Shown here in pieces: positions 32,687 to 42,025 of a stretch of 45,302 nucleotides of DNA (positions are counted from its first letter, which is position 1; the number at the start of each line of letters is the position of its first letter). Source of the DNA: Paraburkholderia silviterrae (GTDB taxonomy: Bacteria; Pseudomonadota; Gammaproteobacteria; Burkholderiales; Burkholderiaceae); NCBI RefSeq assembly GCF_004353915.1, contig NZ_SMRP01000009.1:63535-108836 (forward strand). The letters run 5' to 3'. The position numbers and the translations under genes were made by a program. The notes beneath the pieces are model-generated. The model saw nothing but the letters and a program-made list of their open reading frames with translations, was not told the DNA's origin and searched no databases.

Positions 32687-33060
32687 CAGCCTCGCAAATG
32701 ACGTGCGTATCGATGCCCGTTGAAAGCGATAGAGGCTCAGAACTCGTCTAGCTTCCACGGGTTGGATGGCGGGATGGTCGGTATTTTCACGGCTGGAAGG
32801 CTCCGGATACCGTTGCGCAAACAGTGACATCGACGGCCACGCCATACACGACATTATAGTACTAATGTCGTGTGTGAGGCGTGATAAGTTGCGAATATTA
32901 CGTAATACGTCAAATTACCAACTGCATGATGTGCCTTTAGCCGCGCGTGGCTGCGCATGCAGCTATCTCGCCGCAAAAATCGCTCGGCCAGCGCTCAATT
33001 GACGATTGACACGTGAGGTTGCCCGGCGCCGCGACGCCGAAGCGCACGGCGCCGCCCGGC
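32687..33060. other. Intergenic region carrying a dif-like site
   Basis: No gene is seen. This AT-richer stretch between the integrase and the convergent DUF4148 gene contains the 11-6-11 palindrome at 32846-32873 and a perfect 12-bp palindrome TATTACGTAATA at 32896-32907, 22 nt further on, which might be an accessory binding site. Confidence 0.45.
32846..32873. other. Candidate XerC/D-type recombination site (11-6-11)
   Basis: Arms ACACGACATTA (32846-32856) and TAATGTCGTGT (32863-32873) are exact reverse complements and are separated by the 6-nt spacer TAGTAC. An 11-6-11 layout with inner CATTA/TAATG ends is that of dif and related XerC/D core sites. It sits 160 nt after a tyrosine recombinase gene, the usual arrangement when a recombinase acts next to its gene. 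It could instead be a repressor operator. Confidence 0.55.
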
Positions 33061-33405
33061 TCAGTGCCCGAAGTAGATCGACTGTCCAGCGGGACCGCTC
33101 GAGCCTTGTGCGCCCGAATCCGAGCTGCCAGCCATCGACACACCGCCTACGGCGCCTGCAGCGGATTGCGCATCCTGTTGCGCGACGATGGCCTCGGCGT
33201 GCTGGATGTCGTCCGGATAGTTGATATCTTTTGCCGCCGGACGATAGCCGGCCTGCTCGAGGCGCACGAGATCGGCGCGGACCTCGGCGCGCGTGACCGG
33301 ACCATTGGTGCTGGCCGTGTCGGCCGCCGCATTCGCCTGGGCAAACGCGCAAACCGGGGCAGCCAGCGCGCAGGAAATGAGCAATGCGGAAATGAGTGCT
33401 TTCAT
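33061..33405 (-). CDS. Exported DUF4148-domain protein
   Basis: This 114-residue protein has a signal peptide (MKALISALLISCALAAPVCAFA) and the Burkholderiales DUF4148 core TRAEVRADLVRLEQAGYRPAAKDINYPDDIQHAEA. The C-terminus is Gly/Ser-rich and ends SIYFGH. Function is unknown; these small periplasmic proteins are present in many copies in Burkholderia-type genomes and are a useful taxonomic marker. The start at 33405 is right for the signal peptide. It is divergent from the RND efflux operon. Confidence 0.88.
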   Translation of the reverse strand: MKALISALLISCALAAPVCAFAQANAAADTASTNGPVTRAEVRADLVRLEQAGYRPAAKDINYPDDIQHAEAIVAQQDAQSAAGAVGGVSMAGSSDSGAQGSSGPAGQSIYFGH

Positions 33406-33755
33406 GATGTTCACCTTTGCATGAGTGGCCGCTGCATCCGGAAGTGAGGCAGTTCCGGCCTGCCTTCGACAAAGCCGGTGATCCGGTCTCCGCGAAGGTT
33501 GCATGCATTCTGGTTGCCCGGCGCTTGCCCGAAGCTGACCCGCGCATTACGACTTTGTTATCTGCGCAGATATCAAATCCGTAATGTGCGGGTCAGCGCG
33601 AGGTAAGCGCCCGATTCCCATACTTGCCCCCAATTGCCCCAGTCATTGCCCCAGTCATTTCGCCGCCCAGCGGCGCTCCGCGGCCCAAAGCCTGCGGGCG
33701 CGGGTGTTTCAGCCTCTGCTTCAGCCTGCATTTCAGGCTCAAACCGGACACCGTC
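33406..33755. promoter_or_regulatory. Divergent promoter region with nested palindrome
   Basis: This 350-nt spacer separates the DUF4148 gene and the RND operon and holds no clear gene. It contains a 64-bp nested palindrome at 33534-33597 described separately. The promoter of the efflux operon should be here. Confidence 0.45.
33534..33597. promoter_or_regulatory. 64-bp nested palindrome before RND efflux operon
   Basis: An outer pair of 18-nt arms (33534-33551 and 33580-33597) matches with one mismatch, and an inner perfect 14-bp palindrome TATCTGCGCAGATA (33559-33572) has exactly the same centre. Overall 28 of 32 base pairs are symmetric. Size and position about 160 nt before the permease start suggest an operator that binds two dimers of a TetR- or OmpR-type regulator, but a structural or recombination role is possible. 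Confidence 0.55.
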
Positions 33756-36700
33756 ATGTGGATCGTCAAACTGGCCCTCAGGCGCCCCTATACGTTCGTC
33801 GTGCTCGCCGTGCTGCTCTTCATCCTCGGGCCGCTCGCGATCATGCGCACGCCCACGGATATTTTTCCGAACATCGACATCCCGGTCGTCAGCATCGTGT
33901 GGACGTACAACGGCTTTTCGGCCGAGGACATGGCGCATCGCATCACCTCGAACTACGAGCGCGCCCTCACCTCGGACGTCGACGACATCGAGCACATCGA
34001 GTCGCAGTCGCTCAACGGCGTGTCGGTCGTGAAGGTGTTCTTTCATCCGGGCGCCGACATCAACCGAGCGATTGCCGAAGCGGCCTCGAACTCCGCGTCG
34101 ATCCTGCGCGTCCTGCCGCCCGGCACGCTGCCGCCGAACATCATCACCTACAGCGCCTCGACGGTGCCGGTGCTGCAACTCGGCCTCTCCAGCGACACGC
34201 TGCCCGAGCAGTCGCTCTACGACCTCGGCAACAGTTTCATCCGCACGCAGCTTGCCACCGTTCAGGGCGCGGCCGTGCCGCTGCCCTATGGCGGCAAGGT
34301 CCGCCAGATCATGGTGCAGCTCGATCCCAACGCGCTGCAGGCCAAGGGTCTCGCGCCCATCGACGTCGTGAACGCCGTGAATGCGCAGAACCTGATCCTG
34401 CCCGGCGGCACGGCCAAGATCGGCACGCGCGAATACAACGTGGAGATGAACGGCAGCACGCAGACGGTGGCGGCGCTCAACGATCTGCCCGTCAAGACCG
34501 TGAACGGCAGCGTCGTCTATGTGCGCGACGTCGCGCATGTAATCGACGGCTATGCGCCGCAGACCAACATCGTGCGCGCGGACGGCAAGCGCGCCGCACT
34601 GCTCACGGTGCAAAAGACCGGCAGCGCCTCCACGCTCACGATCATTCAGCAGGTCAAAGCGATGCTGCCGAAGATCGCCGCGGGCCTGCCGAGTGCGCTC
34701 AAGATCACGCCGCTCTCGGACCAGTCGCTGTTCGTGAAGTCCGCCATTTCTGGCGTGGTGCGCGAGGCGCTCATTGCCGCGTGCCTCACGGCCGCGATGA
34801 TCCTGCTCTTTCTCGGCAGCTGGCGGGCCACGCTCATCATCGCGGTGACGATTCCGCTGTCCGTGCTCACTTCGCTGATCGCGCTTTCGGCGCTCGGCCA
34901 GACCATCAACATCATGACGCTGGGCGGGCTCGCGCTCGCGGTGGGCATCCTCGTGGACGACGCCACCGTTGCGATCGAGAACATCACGCATCACCTCGAA
35001 CGCGGCGCGCCATTGCACGACGCGATCCTCAACGGCTCGGGCGAGATTGCCGTGCCGACCTTCGTCTCGACGCTCTCCATCTGCATCGTGTTCGTGCCGA
35101 TGTTTCTGCTCACCGGCGTCGCGCACTATCTGTTCGTGCCGATGGCCGAAGCCGTGGTGTTCGCGATGTGCGCCTCGTACTTCTTCTCGCGCACGCTCAT
35201 CCCCACGCTGGCGATGTATCTGCTGCGCTCACGTGCGCACAACGCAGCGCCCGCGCGTGGGCTCGCCGGCAAGCTGAGCCGCTTCCAGTTGGGCTTCGAA
35301 AAGCGCTTCGAAGCCGTGCGCAACCGCTACCGCGCCGTGCTGCAAGGTGCGATTGCCCGGCGCCGCCGCTTTGTCGCCATATGGCTCGCCATCTGCCTGG
35401 GCTCGCTCGTGCTCGTGCCGTTCACGGGACGCGACTTCTTCCCCGCCGTCGATTCGGGCGAGATCCGCCTGCATCTGCGCGCGCCCACCGGCACGCGCAT
35501 CGAGCAAACCGCGCGCATCACCGACGAAGTGGAAGCGAAGATCCGCACCGTGATTCCGGCTGCCGAGCAGGCTTCGGTGCTCGACAACATCGGCCTGCCG
35601 GTGAGCGGCATCAATCTCACCTATGACTCTTCGGACCCGATCGGCCCCGAGGACGCGGACATCCTCATCACGCTCGCGCCGAAACACGCGCCCACCGCGC
35701 AATACGTCGCGAAGCTGCGCAACGTGCTCGATACGGCGTTCCCGGGCGTGACCTTTGCGTTCCTGCCCGCCGACATCGTGAGCCAGATCCTCAACTTCGG
35801 CCTGCCCGCGCCCATCGACGTGCAGATCGTCGGCAACAAGCTCGCGCAGAACCGCGTGGTGGCGAACCGGCTGCTCGATCAAATGCGCGGCGTGCGCGGG
35901 CTCGTGGACGCGCGCATCCAGCAGCCCGGCGACGAGCCCACCCTCAACGTGAACGTCGACCGCACCAAGGCCATGCAGGCCGGCCTCACGCAGCGCGATG
36001 TGGCGCAGAACCTGCTGATCGCGCTCTCGGGCAGCTCGCAGACCACGCCGAACTTCTGGCTCGACCCGAAGAACGGCGTGAGCTATCCGCTCATGGCGAT
36101 GGTGCCGCAGTACGACATTGATTCGCTGCAGACGCTCGCCAATATTCCCATCACGACGCAAGCGGTCACCGCCAATCCGCAGAATCAGTTGGGCACGCTC
36201 GGCACGGTCTCGCGCAGCGAACAGGAGGCCGTCGTCTCGCACTACAACGTGCAGCCCGTGCTCGACATCTTCGCCTCCACGCAGGGGCGCGATCTCGGTG
36301 GCGTGGCCGCCGACGTAACGAAGCTCGTCGATGCCGCGCGCGCCCAGTTGCCGCCGGGCTCGTCGATCGTGATGCGCGGCCAGGTGCAGTCGATGAACGC
36401 CTCGTTCAGCGGGCTTGCGCTCGGCCTCGTGTTCGCGATCGCGCTCGCCTATCTGCTGATGGTTGTGAATTTCCAGTCGTGGCTCGATCCGCTCATCATC
36501 ATCAGCGGCCTGCCCTCGTCGATTGCCGGCATCGCGTGGATGTTGTTCGTCACGCAAACGACGCTCTCCGTGCCCGCGCTCACGGGCACGATCCTGTGCA
36601 TCGGGATTGCCACCGCCAACAGCATCCTCGTGATCAACGCCGCGCGCGAATCGCTAGCCGCCGGCATGGCGCCGCTCGCCGCTGCGCTCGACGCTGGCTT

Positions 36701-36974
36701 CAACCGCTTTCGCCCCGTGGTCATGACGGCGCTGGCCATGCTGATCGGCATGCTGCCGATGGCGCTGGGCCTCGGCGACGGCGGCGAGCAGAACGCACCG
36801 CTCGGGCGCGCCGTGATTGGCGGCCTCGCGATCGGCACGCTTTCGACGCTGGTATTCGTGCCGGTCGTGTTCGGCATGGTGCACGGCTGGCTCGCGAAGC
36901 GCCGCGCGGCGCGCGCCGGCGATGCGGGCGCCGATGCCGATTCCAGTGCCACGGCCGTGACTCACGTTGAATAA
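33756..36974 (+). CDS. RND efflux permease
   Basis: This 1072-residue protein is an inner-membrane RND proton antiporter with 12 helices and two large periplasmic loops. Typical segments are TPTDIFPNIDIPVVSIVWTYNG near the start, the helix-4 motif GGLALAVGILVDDATVAIEN with the proton-relay aspartates, and GTILCIGIATANSILVINAARE in the second half. Length fits the AcrB/HAE-1 or CusA range; lack of a clear metal-binding Met triad leaves the substrate open. The ATG at 33756 follows a weak CCGGA site and gives the family N-terminus MWIVKLALRRPYTF. It heads a permease-adaptor-outer membrane operon controlled perhaps by the convergent two-component system. Confidence 0.92.
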   Translation: MWIVKLALRRPYTFVVLAVLLFILGPLAIMRTPTDIFPNIDIPVVSIVWTYNGFSAEDMAHRITSNYERALTSDVDDIEHIESQSLNGVSVVKVFFHPGADINRAIAEAASNSASILRVLPPGTLPPNIITYSASTVPVLQLGLSSDTLPEQSLYDLGNSFIRTQLATVQGAAVPLPYGGKVRQIMVQLDPNALQAKGLAPIDVVNAVNAQNLILPGGTAKIGTREYNVEMNGSTQTVAALNDLPVKTVNGSVVYVRDVAHVIDGYAPQTNIVRADGKRAALLTVQKTGSASTLTIIQQVKAMLPKIAAGLPSALKITPLSDQSLFVKSAISGVVREALIAACLTAAMILLFLGSWRATLIIAVTIPLSVLTSLIALSALGQTINIMTLGGLALAVGILVDDATVAIENITHHLERGAPLHDAILNGSGEIAVPTFVSTLSICIVFVPMFLLTGVAHYLFVPMAEAVVFAMCASYFFSRTLIPTLAMYLLRSRAHNAAPARGLAGKLSRFQLGFEKRFEAVRNRYRAVLQGAIARRRRFVAIWLAICLGSLVLVPFTGRDFFPAVDSGEIRLHLRAPTGTRIEQTARITDEVEAKIRTVIPAAEQASVLDNIGLPVSGINLTYDSSDPIGPEDADILITLAPKHAPTAQYVAKLRNVLDTAFPGVTFAFLPADIVSQILNFGLPAPIDVQIVGNKLAQNRVVANRLLDQMRGVRGLVDARIQQPGDEPTLNVNVDRTKAMQAGLTQRDVAQNLLIALSGSSQTTPNFWLDPKNGVSYPLMAMVPQYDIDSLQTLANIPITTQAVTANPQNQLGTLGTVSRSEQEAVVSHYNVQPVLDIFASTQGRDLGGVAADVTKLVDAARAQLPPGSSIVMRGQVQSMNASFSGLALGLVFAIALAYLLMVVNFQSWLDPLIIISGLPSSIAGIAWMLFVTQTTLSVPALTGTILCIGIATANSILVINAARESLAAGMAPLAAALDAGFNRFRPVVMTALAMLIGMLPMALGLGDGGEQNAPLGRAVIGGLAIGTLSTLVFVPVVFGMVHGWLAKRRAARAGDAGADADSSATAVTHVE

Positions 36975-36987
36975 ATAAGGAATCCAG

Positions 36988-38289
36988 ATGACCACGCAAA
37001 CCCCACTCGAGGATCGCGACGCTGCCCCAGAGCCCGAGGCGCAGGCCAGCTCCGCACTGCCCCCCTCGCCTTCACCATCCGCCGTGCCTTCGACGCGCAC
37101 GCGCAAACGCCACGCGCTCGTGCTCGGCCTCGGCGCGCTCGTGCTCGCCCTGCTCGCGGCCGGCATCGTGCCGAAGCTCGACGCGCGCAAGGCGCAGGCC
37201 GCGCAGGTGGCCGTGCAGCGCGAACTGAGCGTTGCCACGGTCGCGCCCAAGCCCGCGCCAGCGACCCAGGATCTGCTGTTGCCGGGCGCGGTCATGCCGT
37301 GGGCCGACGCTTCGATCTACGCGCGCACGAGCGGCTATGTGCAGCACTGGTATGCCGACATTGGCGCACACGTGAAGGCGGGCCAGACGCTCGCGCAGAT
37401 CGACACGCCCGAGCTCGACGCGCAATTGCAGCAGGCGCGCGCCGACGAGGCCACGGCGCAGGCGAACTACCGCTTTGCGAGCAGCACCGCGCAGCGCTGG
37501 CAGACGATGCTGCAGACGCAGTCGGTGGCCCAGCAGGACGCCGACGCGAAGACGAGCGACGCGGCCGCAAAGCTCGCCACACTGCAAGCCACGCAGGCCA
37601 ATGTCGCGCGGCTCCAGGAGATGGTCGCTTACCAGAACGTGACGGCGCCGTTCGACGGCGTCATTACCGTGCGCAACGTTCAAGTGGGCGCGCTCGTGAC
37701 CGCGGGCGGCACGCCCGGTCTCGCCACGATGCCCGGCGAGCTGTTCCATATCGAGCAGACGGACCGGCTGCGCGTCTACGTGGACGTGCCGCAGGACGAC
37801 GCGAGCCGCGTCACGCCCGGCACCGCCGTCTGGCTCACGACGCAGCAGTATCCGGGGCGGCGTTTCCCGGCGACGGTGGCGCGCAGCGCCAACGCGATCG
37901 ATCCGGTGAGCCGCACGCTGCATGTGGAAGTCGACGTCGACAACGCCGACGGCGCGCTGATGCCCGGCGCCTACGCGCAGGTCCATCTTGCGCTCACGAC
38001 GACCACGCCGGCGCTCGAAGTGCCGGTGAGCGCGCTGCTGTTCCGCCCCGACGGCGTGACCGTCGCCGTGGTGGACGCTCACGACAAGGTGCAGTTGCGC
38101 CAGGTGAGCATCGGCCGCGACTTCGGCACTTACGTTGAGATTGCCACGGGTCTCGCGCCCACCGACCGCGTCATCAACAATCCTGGCGACGCCATCGCGA
38201 ACGGCCAGAGCGTGCGCGTGGCAGCGGGCTCTACCGATGCCGCCGGCACGCCCGCCGTGGCTGCGGCCGCGCCAGGCGGCAAGGCATAG
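36988..38289 (+). CDS. RND periplasmic adaptor (HlyD/membrane fusion protein)
   Basis: This 433-residue protein has a cytoplasmic Pro-rich N-terminus, one transmembrane helix (about residues 36-55), a lipoyl/barrel-sandwich segment (SGYVQHWYADIGAHVKAGQTLAQID), a helical hairpin rich in Gln/Ala (about 145-215) and a beta-barrel region (PFDGVITVRNVQVGALV). It links the permease to the outer-membrane channel. It starts 13 nt after the permease with a TAAGGAA site. The Ala/Gly-rich C-terminus is normal for Burkholderia adaptors. Confidence 0.92.
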   Translation: MTTQTPLEDRDAAPEPEAQASSALPPSPSPSAVPSTRTRKRHALVLGLGALVLALLAAGIVPKLDARKAQAAQVAVQRELSVATVAPKPAPATQDLLLPGAVMPWADASIYARTSGYVQHWYADIGAHVKAGQTLAQIDTPELDAQLQQARADEATAQANYRFASSTAQRWQTMLQTQSVAQQDADAKTSDAAAKLATLQATQANVARLQEMVAYQNVTAPFDGVITVRNVQVGALVTAGGTPGLATMPGELFHIEQTDRLRVYVDVPQDDASRVTPGTAVWLTTQQYPGRRFPATVARSANAIDPVSRTLHVEVDVDNADGALMPGAYAQVHLALTTTTPALEVPVSALLFRPDGVTVAVVDAHDKVQLRQVSIGRDFGTYVEIATGLAPTDRVINNPGDAIANGQSVRVAAGSTDAAGTPAVAAAAPGGKA

Positions 38290-38301
38290 GCGAGGCCCAT
38301 C

Positions 38302-39876
38302 ATGCTCGATATCTTTTCCGCGCCACTGCGCAGGATCGTCGTGGTCTGCACGGCGGCAACGCTTGCCGCCTGCTCGACGTTGCCCCATTACAGCGTGCCC
38401 GAGGTCGCCGTGCCCGCGCACTACGCGAGCGCGCCACCCACGGCGCCAGGCTGGGCCGTCGCGGCGCCCGCCGACGGCCAGCCACGCGGCCCCTGGTGGA
38501 CGCTCTTTCAGGATGACGAACTGAACCGCCTCGAAGCACGCGTGGACGTTTCGAACCAGACCGTGAAGCAGGCCGTCGCGCAGCTCCAGGCCGCCCGCGC
38601 GATGGTCGACTACCAGCGCGCGGGATACTCGCCTACCGTGACGGCGGGCGCTGCGCAACAGCGCTACCGCACTTCGCAGAACCTCGTGGACCACTCGCTC
38701 GCGGGCAAGACGATTCCCGACTATTCGGTGGGCGTGGGTGCGAGCTGGGAGCCCGACCTGTTCGGGCGCGTGAAGGACGCCACGGTCGAGGCGCGCGATA
38801 ACGCCCAGGCGAGCCAGGCCGATCTCGAATCGGTGCGCCTCTCGGTGGCGAGCGATCTCGCTTCGGACTACTTCGATCTGCGCTCGCTCGATCGCCAGAA
38901 GAAGCTGCTCGACGACACCGTGACCGCCTATGGCGCCGCGCTGCGCATCGTTCAGCAGCAGCTCGCCGATGGCGCCATCGACGCCTCGGCGGTCGCGCAG
39001 GCGCAGACGCAGCTCGAAAGCGCGCGCACGGCGGACCAGGACATCGACGTGCAGCGTGCGCAGCTCCAGCACGCGATCGCGACGCTCGTCGGCGAGCCGG
39101 CTTCGACGTTCGCGCTGCCGCCGTTGGTCGAACCGGCCATGGTGCCGGCGATCCCCGCCGACGTGCCCTCCGCGCTGCTCGAGCGGCGCCCCGACATCGC
39201 CGCTGCCGAGCGCCGCGTGGCCGCCGCCAACGCGCGCATCGGCGAGGCGCACGCGGCCTTCTATCCGGACCTCACGCTATCGGCATCGGCGGGACTCGAA
39301 AGCACGTTCTTCGGACCGTGGCTCACGGCCTCCAGCCTCTTCTGGTCGCTCGGCGCGCAGCTCGCGGGCACGCTGTTCGACGGCGGACGACGCGACGCCA
39401 CGCTCAAGGGCGCCGACGCGCAATACGACGCGACCGTTGCCGCTTATCGGCAGACGGTGCTCACGGCGTTCCAGCAGGTCGAGGACAACCTGAGCGCGCT
39501 CGGCACGCTCGCGGGCGAAGCGGACAGCCAGCAACGCGCGACGGCTGCTGCAGAGCTCTCGCTCAAGCTCACGACCAACCGCTATCAGGCGGGCGCCGTG
39601 AACTATCTCGACGTGGTGACGGCGCAGACCATCGCACTCCAGAACGAACGCAACGGGGATGAGATCGCGCAGCGTCGGCTCGATGCGAGCGTGCATCTGC
39701 TCGAAGCACTCGGCGGCGGGTGGGATCGCACGGCGCTGAACGGCAATAGCGAATCGCTAAAGGCCAACAGCAAGGCAAACAGCGCGGCAAACAGCAAGGC
39801 CAACAGCAACGCGAACACCGCGACAAAAAGCGCGGCTCAAAGCGCGTCACTCAGCGCCGCGCAAACGAAAGGATGA
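38302..39876 (+). CDS. Outer-membrane efflux lipoprotein, NodT family
   Basis: This 524-residue protein has a lipoprotein signal with lipobox LAAC (Cys24) and two OEP repeats, including the conserved LFQDDELNRL, VGASWEPDLFGRVKD, LLERRPDIAAAERRVAAANARIGEAHAAFYPDL and GTLFDGGRRDATL segments. It forms the TolC-like channel of the pump. The last 45 residues are an unusual Asn/Ser/Lys/Ala tail built from NSKAN-type repeats. The gene starts 12 nt after the adaptor. Its 3' end overlaps the convergent kinase gene by 26 nt. Confidence 0.92.
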   Translation: MLDIFSAPLRRIVVVCTAATLAACSTLPHYSVPEVAVPAHYASAPPTAPGWAVAAPADGQPRGPWWTLFQDDELNRLEARVDVSNQTVKQAVAQLQAARAMVDYQRAGYSPTVTAGAAQQRYRTSQNLVDHSLAGKTIPDYSVGVGASWEPDLFGRVKDATVEARDNAQASQADLESVRLSVASDLASDYFDLRSLDRQKKLLDDTVTAYGAALRIVQQQLADGAIDASAVAQAQTQLESARTADQDIDVQRAQLQHAIATLVGEPASTFALPPLVEPAMVPAIPADVPSALLERRPDIAAAERRVAAANARIGEAHAAFYPDLTLSASAGLESTFFGPWLTASSLFWSLGAQLAGTLFDGGRRDATLKGADAQYDATVAAYRQTVLTAFQQVEDNLSALGTLAGEADSQQRATAAAELSLKLTTNRYQAGAVNYLDVVTAQTIALQNERNGDEIAQRRLDASVHLLEALGGGWDRTALNGNSESLKANSKANSAANSKANSNANTATKSAAQSASLSAAQTKG

Positions 39877-41266
39877 AGCGCGTGCCGGCGGCGTCGCTTT
39901 CGGCGCGCGCGGTGCCGCCGTGCAGCGTCATGATCGTGCGCACGATCGCGAGCCCGAGGCCCGCCGAGCCCGCTGCGTGCGGCTCGCTGTGGCGTGAGGC
40001 ATCCACGCGGTAGAAGCGGTCGAAGATGCGCTCGAGCAGCGCGGCGTCGATGGGTGGGCCCGGATTGGCCACCGTGACGTCGAGCGTCGTGGGCTCGAGC
40101 GCGGCGCTCAGCATGATCTCGCCGCCGCGCGGCGTATAGCGCAGGGCATTGGCGAGCAGGTTGCTGACCGCGCGCCGGAACAGCTCCTTGTCCGCACGCA
40201 GCCGCCCCTCGCCCGTCACGCGGATGCGCACGCCGGCCTCGTCGGCGAGACCCTCGAAGTAGTCGGCGATTTGCGCGAGGGCCTCCACGGCGTCGAATTC
40301 GGCGAGCGTCGTGATGAACTGCGGATGCTCCGCGCGCGCGAGGAAGATCACGCTCTCGATCATGCGCGAGAGCCGCGCGCACTCCTCCAGATTCGATTCG
40401 AGCAGCGCTTCGTATTCGGGCGCCGTGCGCTCGCGCGCGAGCGCCACCTCGGTCGCGCCACGCAGGTTGCCAAGCGGGGTGCGCATGTCGTGCGCGAGAT
40501 CGGCAGTGTATTGCGACATGCGCTCGAAGCCGCCGTGCAGCCGTTCGAGCATCGCGTTGAGCGACTTCACCAGCGCATCGAGCTCACTCGGCGCGCCGTC
40601 CACTTCGATGGCGGTATCGAGCCGCTCGACCGTGACCGTGGCCGCGCGCGCGGTCATCTCGCGCAGCGGGCGCAGCGACTCGCGCACGAGCAGCCAGCTC
40701 ATCAGGAACGCGAGCAGCATGCCCGCGAAGCCGAACCCATAGAGCCGCTCGCGATAGTGGTCGAGCACGCGCCAGCGGTCGGACATATCGCGCGCGATGA
40801 CCACGGTGACGGGCGTGCCGTCGCCGAGCGTCGCGTCGGCAGCGAGCCCGCGCACCGGCACATCGCGCGCGTTGCGCCACTCGTGCACGTCGTCTTCGGT
40901 GATGCGTTGGGCCGCATCGAGGCGCGCCGCAAGCGGCGTGGCGGGAAACTTCCCGTCGGCAATGCCCTGTGTGTTGTGCTCGATGAGCGGCGCGCCATCG
41001 GCGCCGAGCACTTCCATGGCCAGCGCCGAATTGCCCAGCACCTGGCTCGTGAGGCGCGGCGCGTGCTCGCGCACGTCCGCCGCGTTGTGCAGCTCGGCGG
41101 CGAGCCGGCGCAGATGGCGCGCGATCAGCACGATATCCAGATCGTCCTGCTGGCGGATTTCGCGGCCGAGCGTGAAGTAGAGCGTGCTGCCCACCAGCGC
41201 GAACACGGCGAGCGTGGTGCCCGCGAAACAGAGCGCGAGCGTAGTGGTCAGCGAGCGCGCGGCCAT
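39851..41266 (-). CDS. OmpR-class sensor histidine kinase
   Basis: This 471-residue kinase has two transmembrane helices (about residues 8-32 and 174-196) around a periplasmic sensor of some 140 residues, a HAMP linker, a HisKA domain with His259 in DLAHDMRTPLGNLRG, and a HATPase domain (NLLANALRYTPRGGEI, RIFDRFYRVDASRHSEPHAAGSAGLGLAIV). Such HAE/heavy-metal or CusS-like kinases commonly regulate RND pumps. Its start overlaps the response-regulator stop as TGATG. It is convergent with the efflux operon and the two 3' ends overlap. The sensed compound is unknown. Confidence 0.9.
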   Translation of the reverse strand: MAARSLTTTLALCFAGTTLAVFALVGSTLYFTLGREIRQQDDLDIVLIARHLRRLAAELHNAADVREHAPRLTSQVLGNSALAMEVLGADGAPLIEHNTQGIADGKFPATPLAARLDAAQRITEDDVHEWRNARDVPVRGLAADATLGDGTPVTVVIARDMSDRWRVLDHYRERLYGFGFAGMLLAFLMSWLLVRESLRPLREMTARAATVTVERLDTAIEVDGAPSELDALVKSLNAMLERLHGGFERMSQYTADLAHDMRTPLGNLRGATEVALARERTAPEYEALLESNLEECARLSRMIESVIFLARAEHPQFITTLAEFDAVEALAQIADYFEGLADEAGVRIRVTGEGRLRADKELFRRAVSNLLANALRYTPRGGEIMLSAALEPTTLDVTVANPGPPIDAALLERIFDRFYRVDASRHSEPHAAGSAGLGLAIVRTIMTLHGGTARAESDAAGTRFILSFARR

Positions 41267-41943
41267 CAGGCGCTCTCTTTGATTTCGGCCACGTAGCCCA
41301 CGCCGCGCACGGTGTGGATCAGCTTGACGGGATAGTCGTCGTCGACCTTGGCGCGCAGGCGGCGGATGGCGACTTCGACCACGTTGGTGTCGCTGTCGAA
41401 ATTCATGTCCCACACGTACGAGGCGATCTGCGTGCGCGTGAGCACCTCGCCCTGGCGGCGCACGAGCAGTTGCAGCAGCGAGAACTCGCGCGGCGTGAGG
41501 TCGATGCGCGCGGTGCCGCGGCGCACGCGGCGCCGCGTGACGTCGATTTCGAGGTCTCCCAGCGACATCACGTCGGTCTCGCGCGGCGGACCGCGCCGCG
41601 CGAGCGTGCGCACGCGCGCGAGCAGCTCGACGAACGCAAACGGCTTGACGAGATAATCGTCGGCGCCCAGCTCCAGCCCCTTGACGCGGTCGTTCACGTC
41701 GTCGCGCGCGGTAAGGAACAGCACGGGCGTGGTGTGCGTCGTGCGCAGCACCTTGAGCACCGACCAGCCATCCATGGCCGGCAGCATCACATCGAGCACG
41801 ATCACGTCGTACGCTTCTTCCCTCGCGAGAATCAGGCCTTCGGCGCCGTCCGTGGCCACGTCGACGGCGTAGCCCGATTCCTCGAGGCCTTTTTTCAGGT
41901 AGGCACCGGTCTTGGGTTCGTCTTCGATCACGAGAATCCGCAT
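41266..41943 (-). CDS. OmpR-family response regulator
   Basis: This 225-residue protein has a receiver domain (MRILVIEDEP, phospho-acceptor Asp51 in VLDVMLPAMDGW, Lys in VKPFAF) and a winged helix DNA-binding domain (TPREFSLLQLLVRRQGEVLTRTQIASYVWDMNFDSDTNVVEVAIRRLRAKVDDDYPVKLIHTVRGVGYVAE), of the CusR/CopR type. The start at 41943 has an AAAGGACGAG site. It is co-transcribed with the kinase. Control of the nearby RND operon is likely by family precedent, but the nested palindrome 8 kb away is not proven to be its target. Confidence 0.92.
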   Translation of the reverse strand: MRILVIEDEPKTGAYLKKGLEESGYAVDVATDGAEGLILAREEAYDVIVLDVMLPAMDGWSVLKVLRTTHTTPVLFLTARDDVNDRVKGLELGADDYLVKPFAFVELLARVRTLARRGPPRETDVMSLGDLEIDVTRRRVRRGTARIDLTPREFSLLQLLVRRQGEVLTRTQIASYVWDMNFDSDTNVVEVAIRRLRAKVDDDYPVKLIHTVRGVGYVAEIKESA

Positions 41944-42025
41944 TGCCGCTCGTCCTTTCATCCGTATGGCTCGATTGTATGCGCTCGTATGCGCTCCGGG
42001 CTCAATCAACCGGCACGGAAATCAC

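Noticed and set aside
33573..35126. Minus-strand frame of 517 codons opposite the RND permease
   Set aside because: Arg/Asp/His-rich composition without motifs; the permease on the other strand is unmistakable.
37072..39252. Very long minus-strand open frame (726 codons) opposite the adaptor and channel genes
   Set aside because: It is an Arg/His-rich shadow of GC-rich coding DNA; the plus strand encodes clear RND components.
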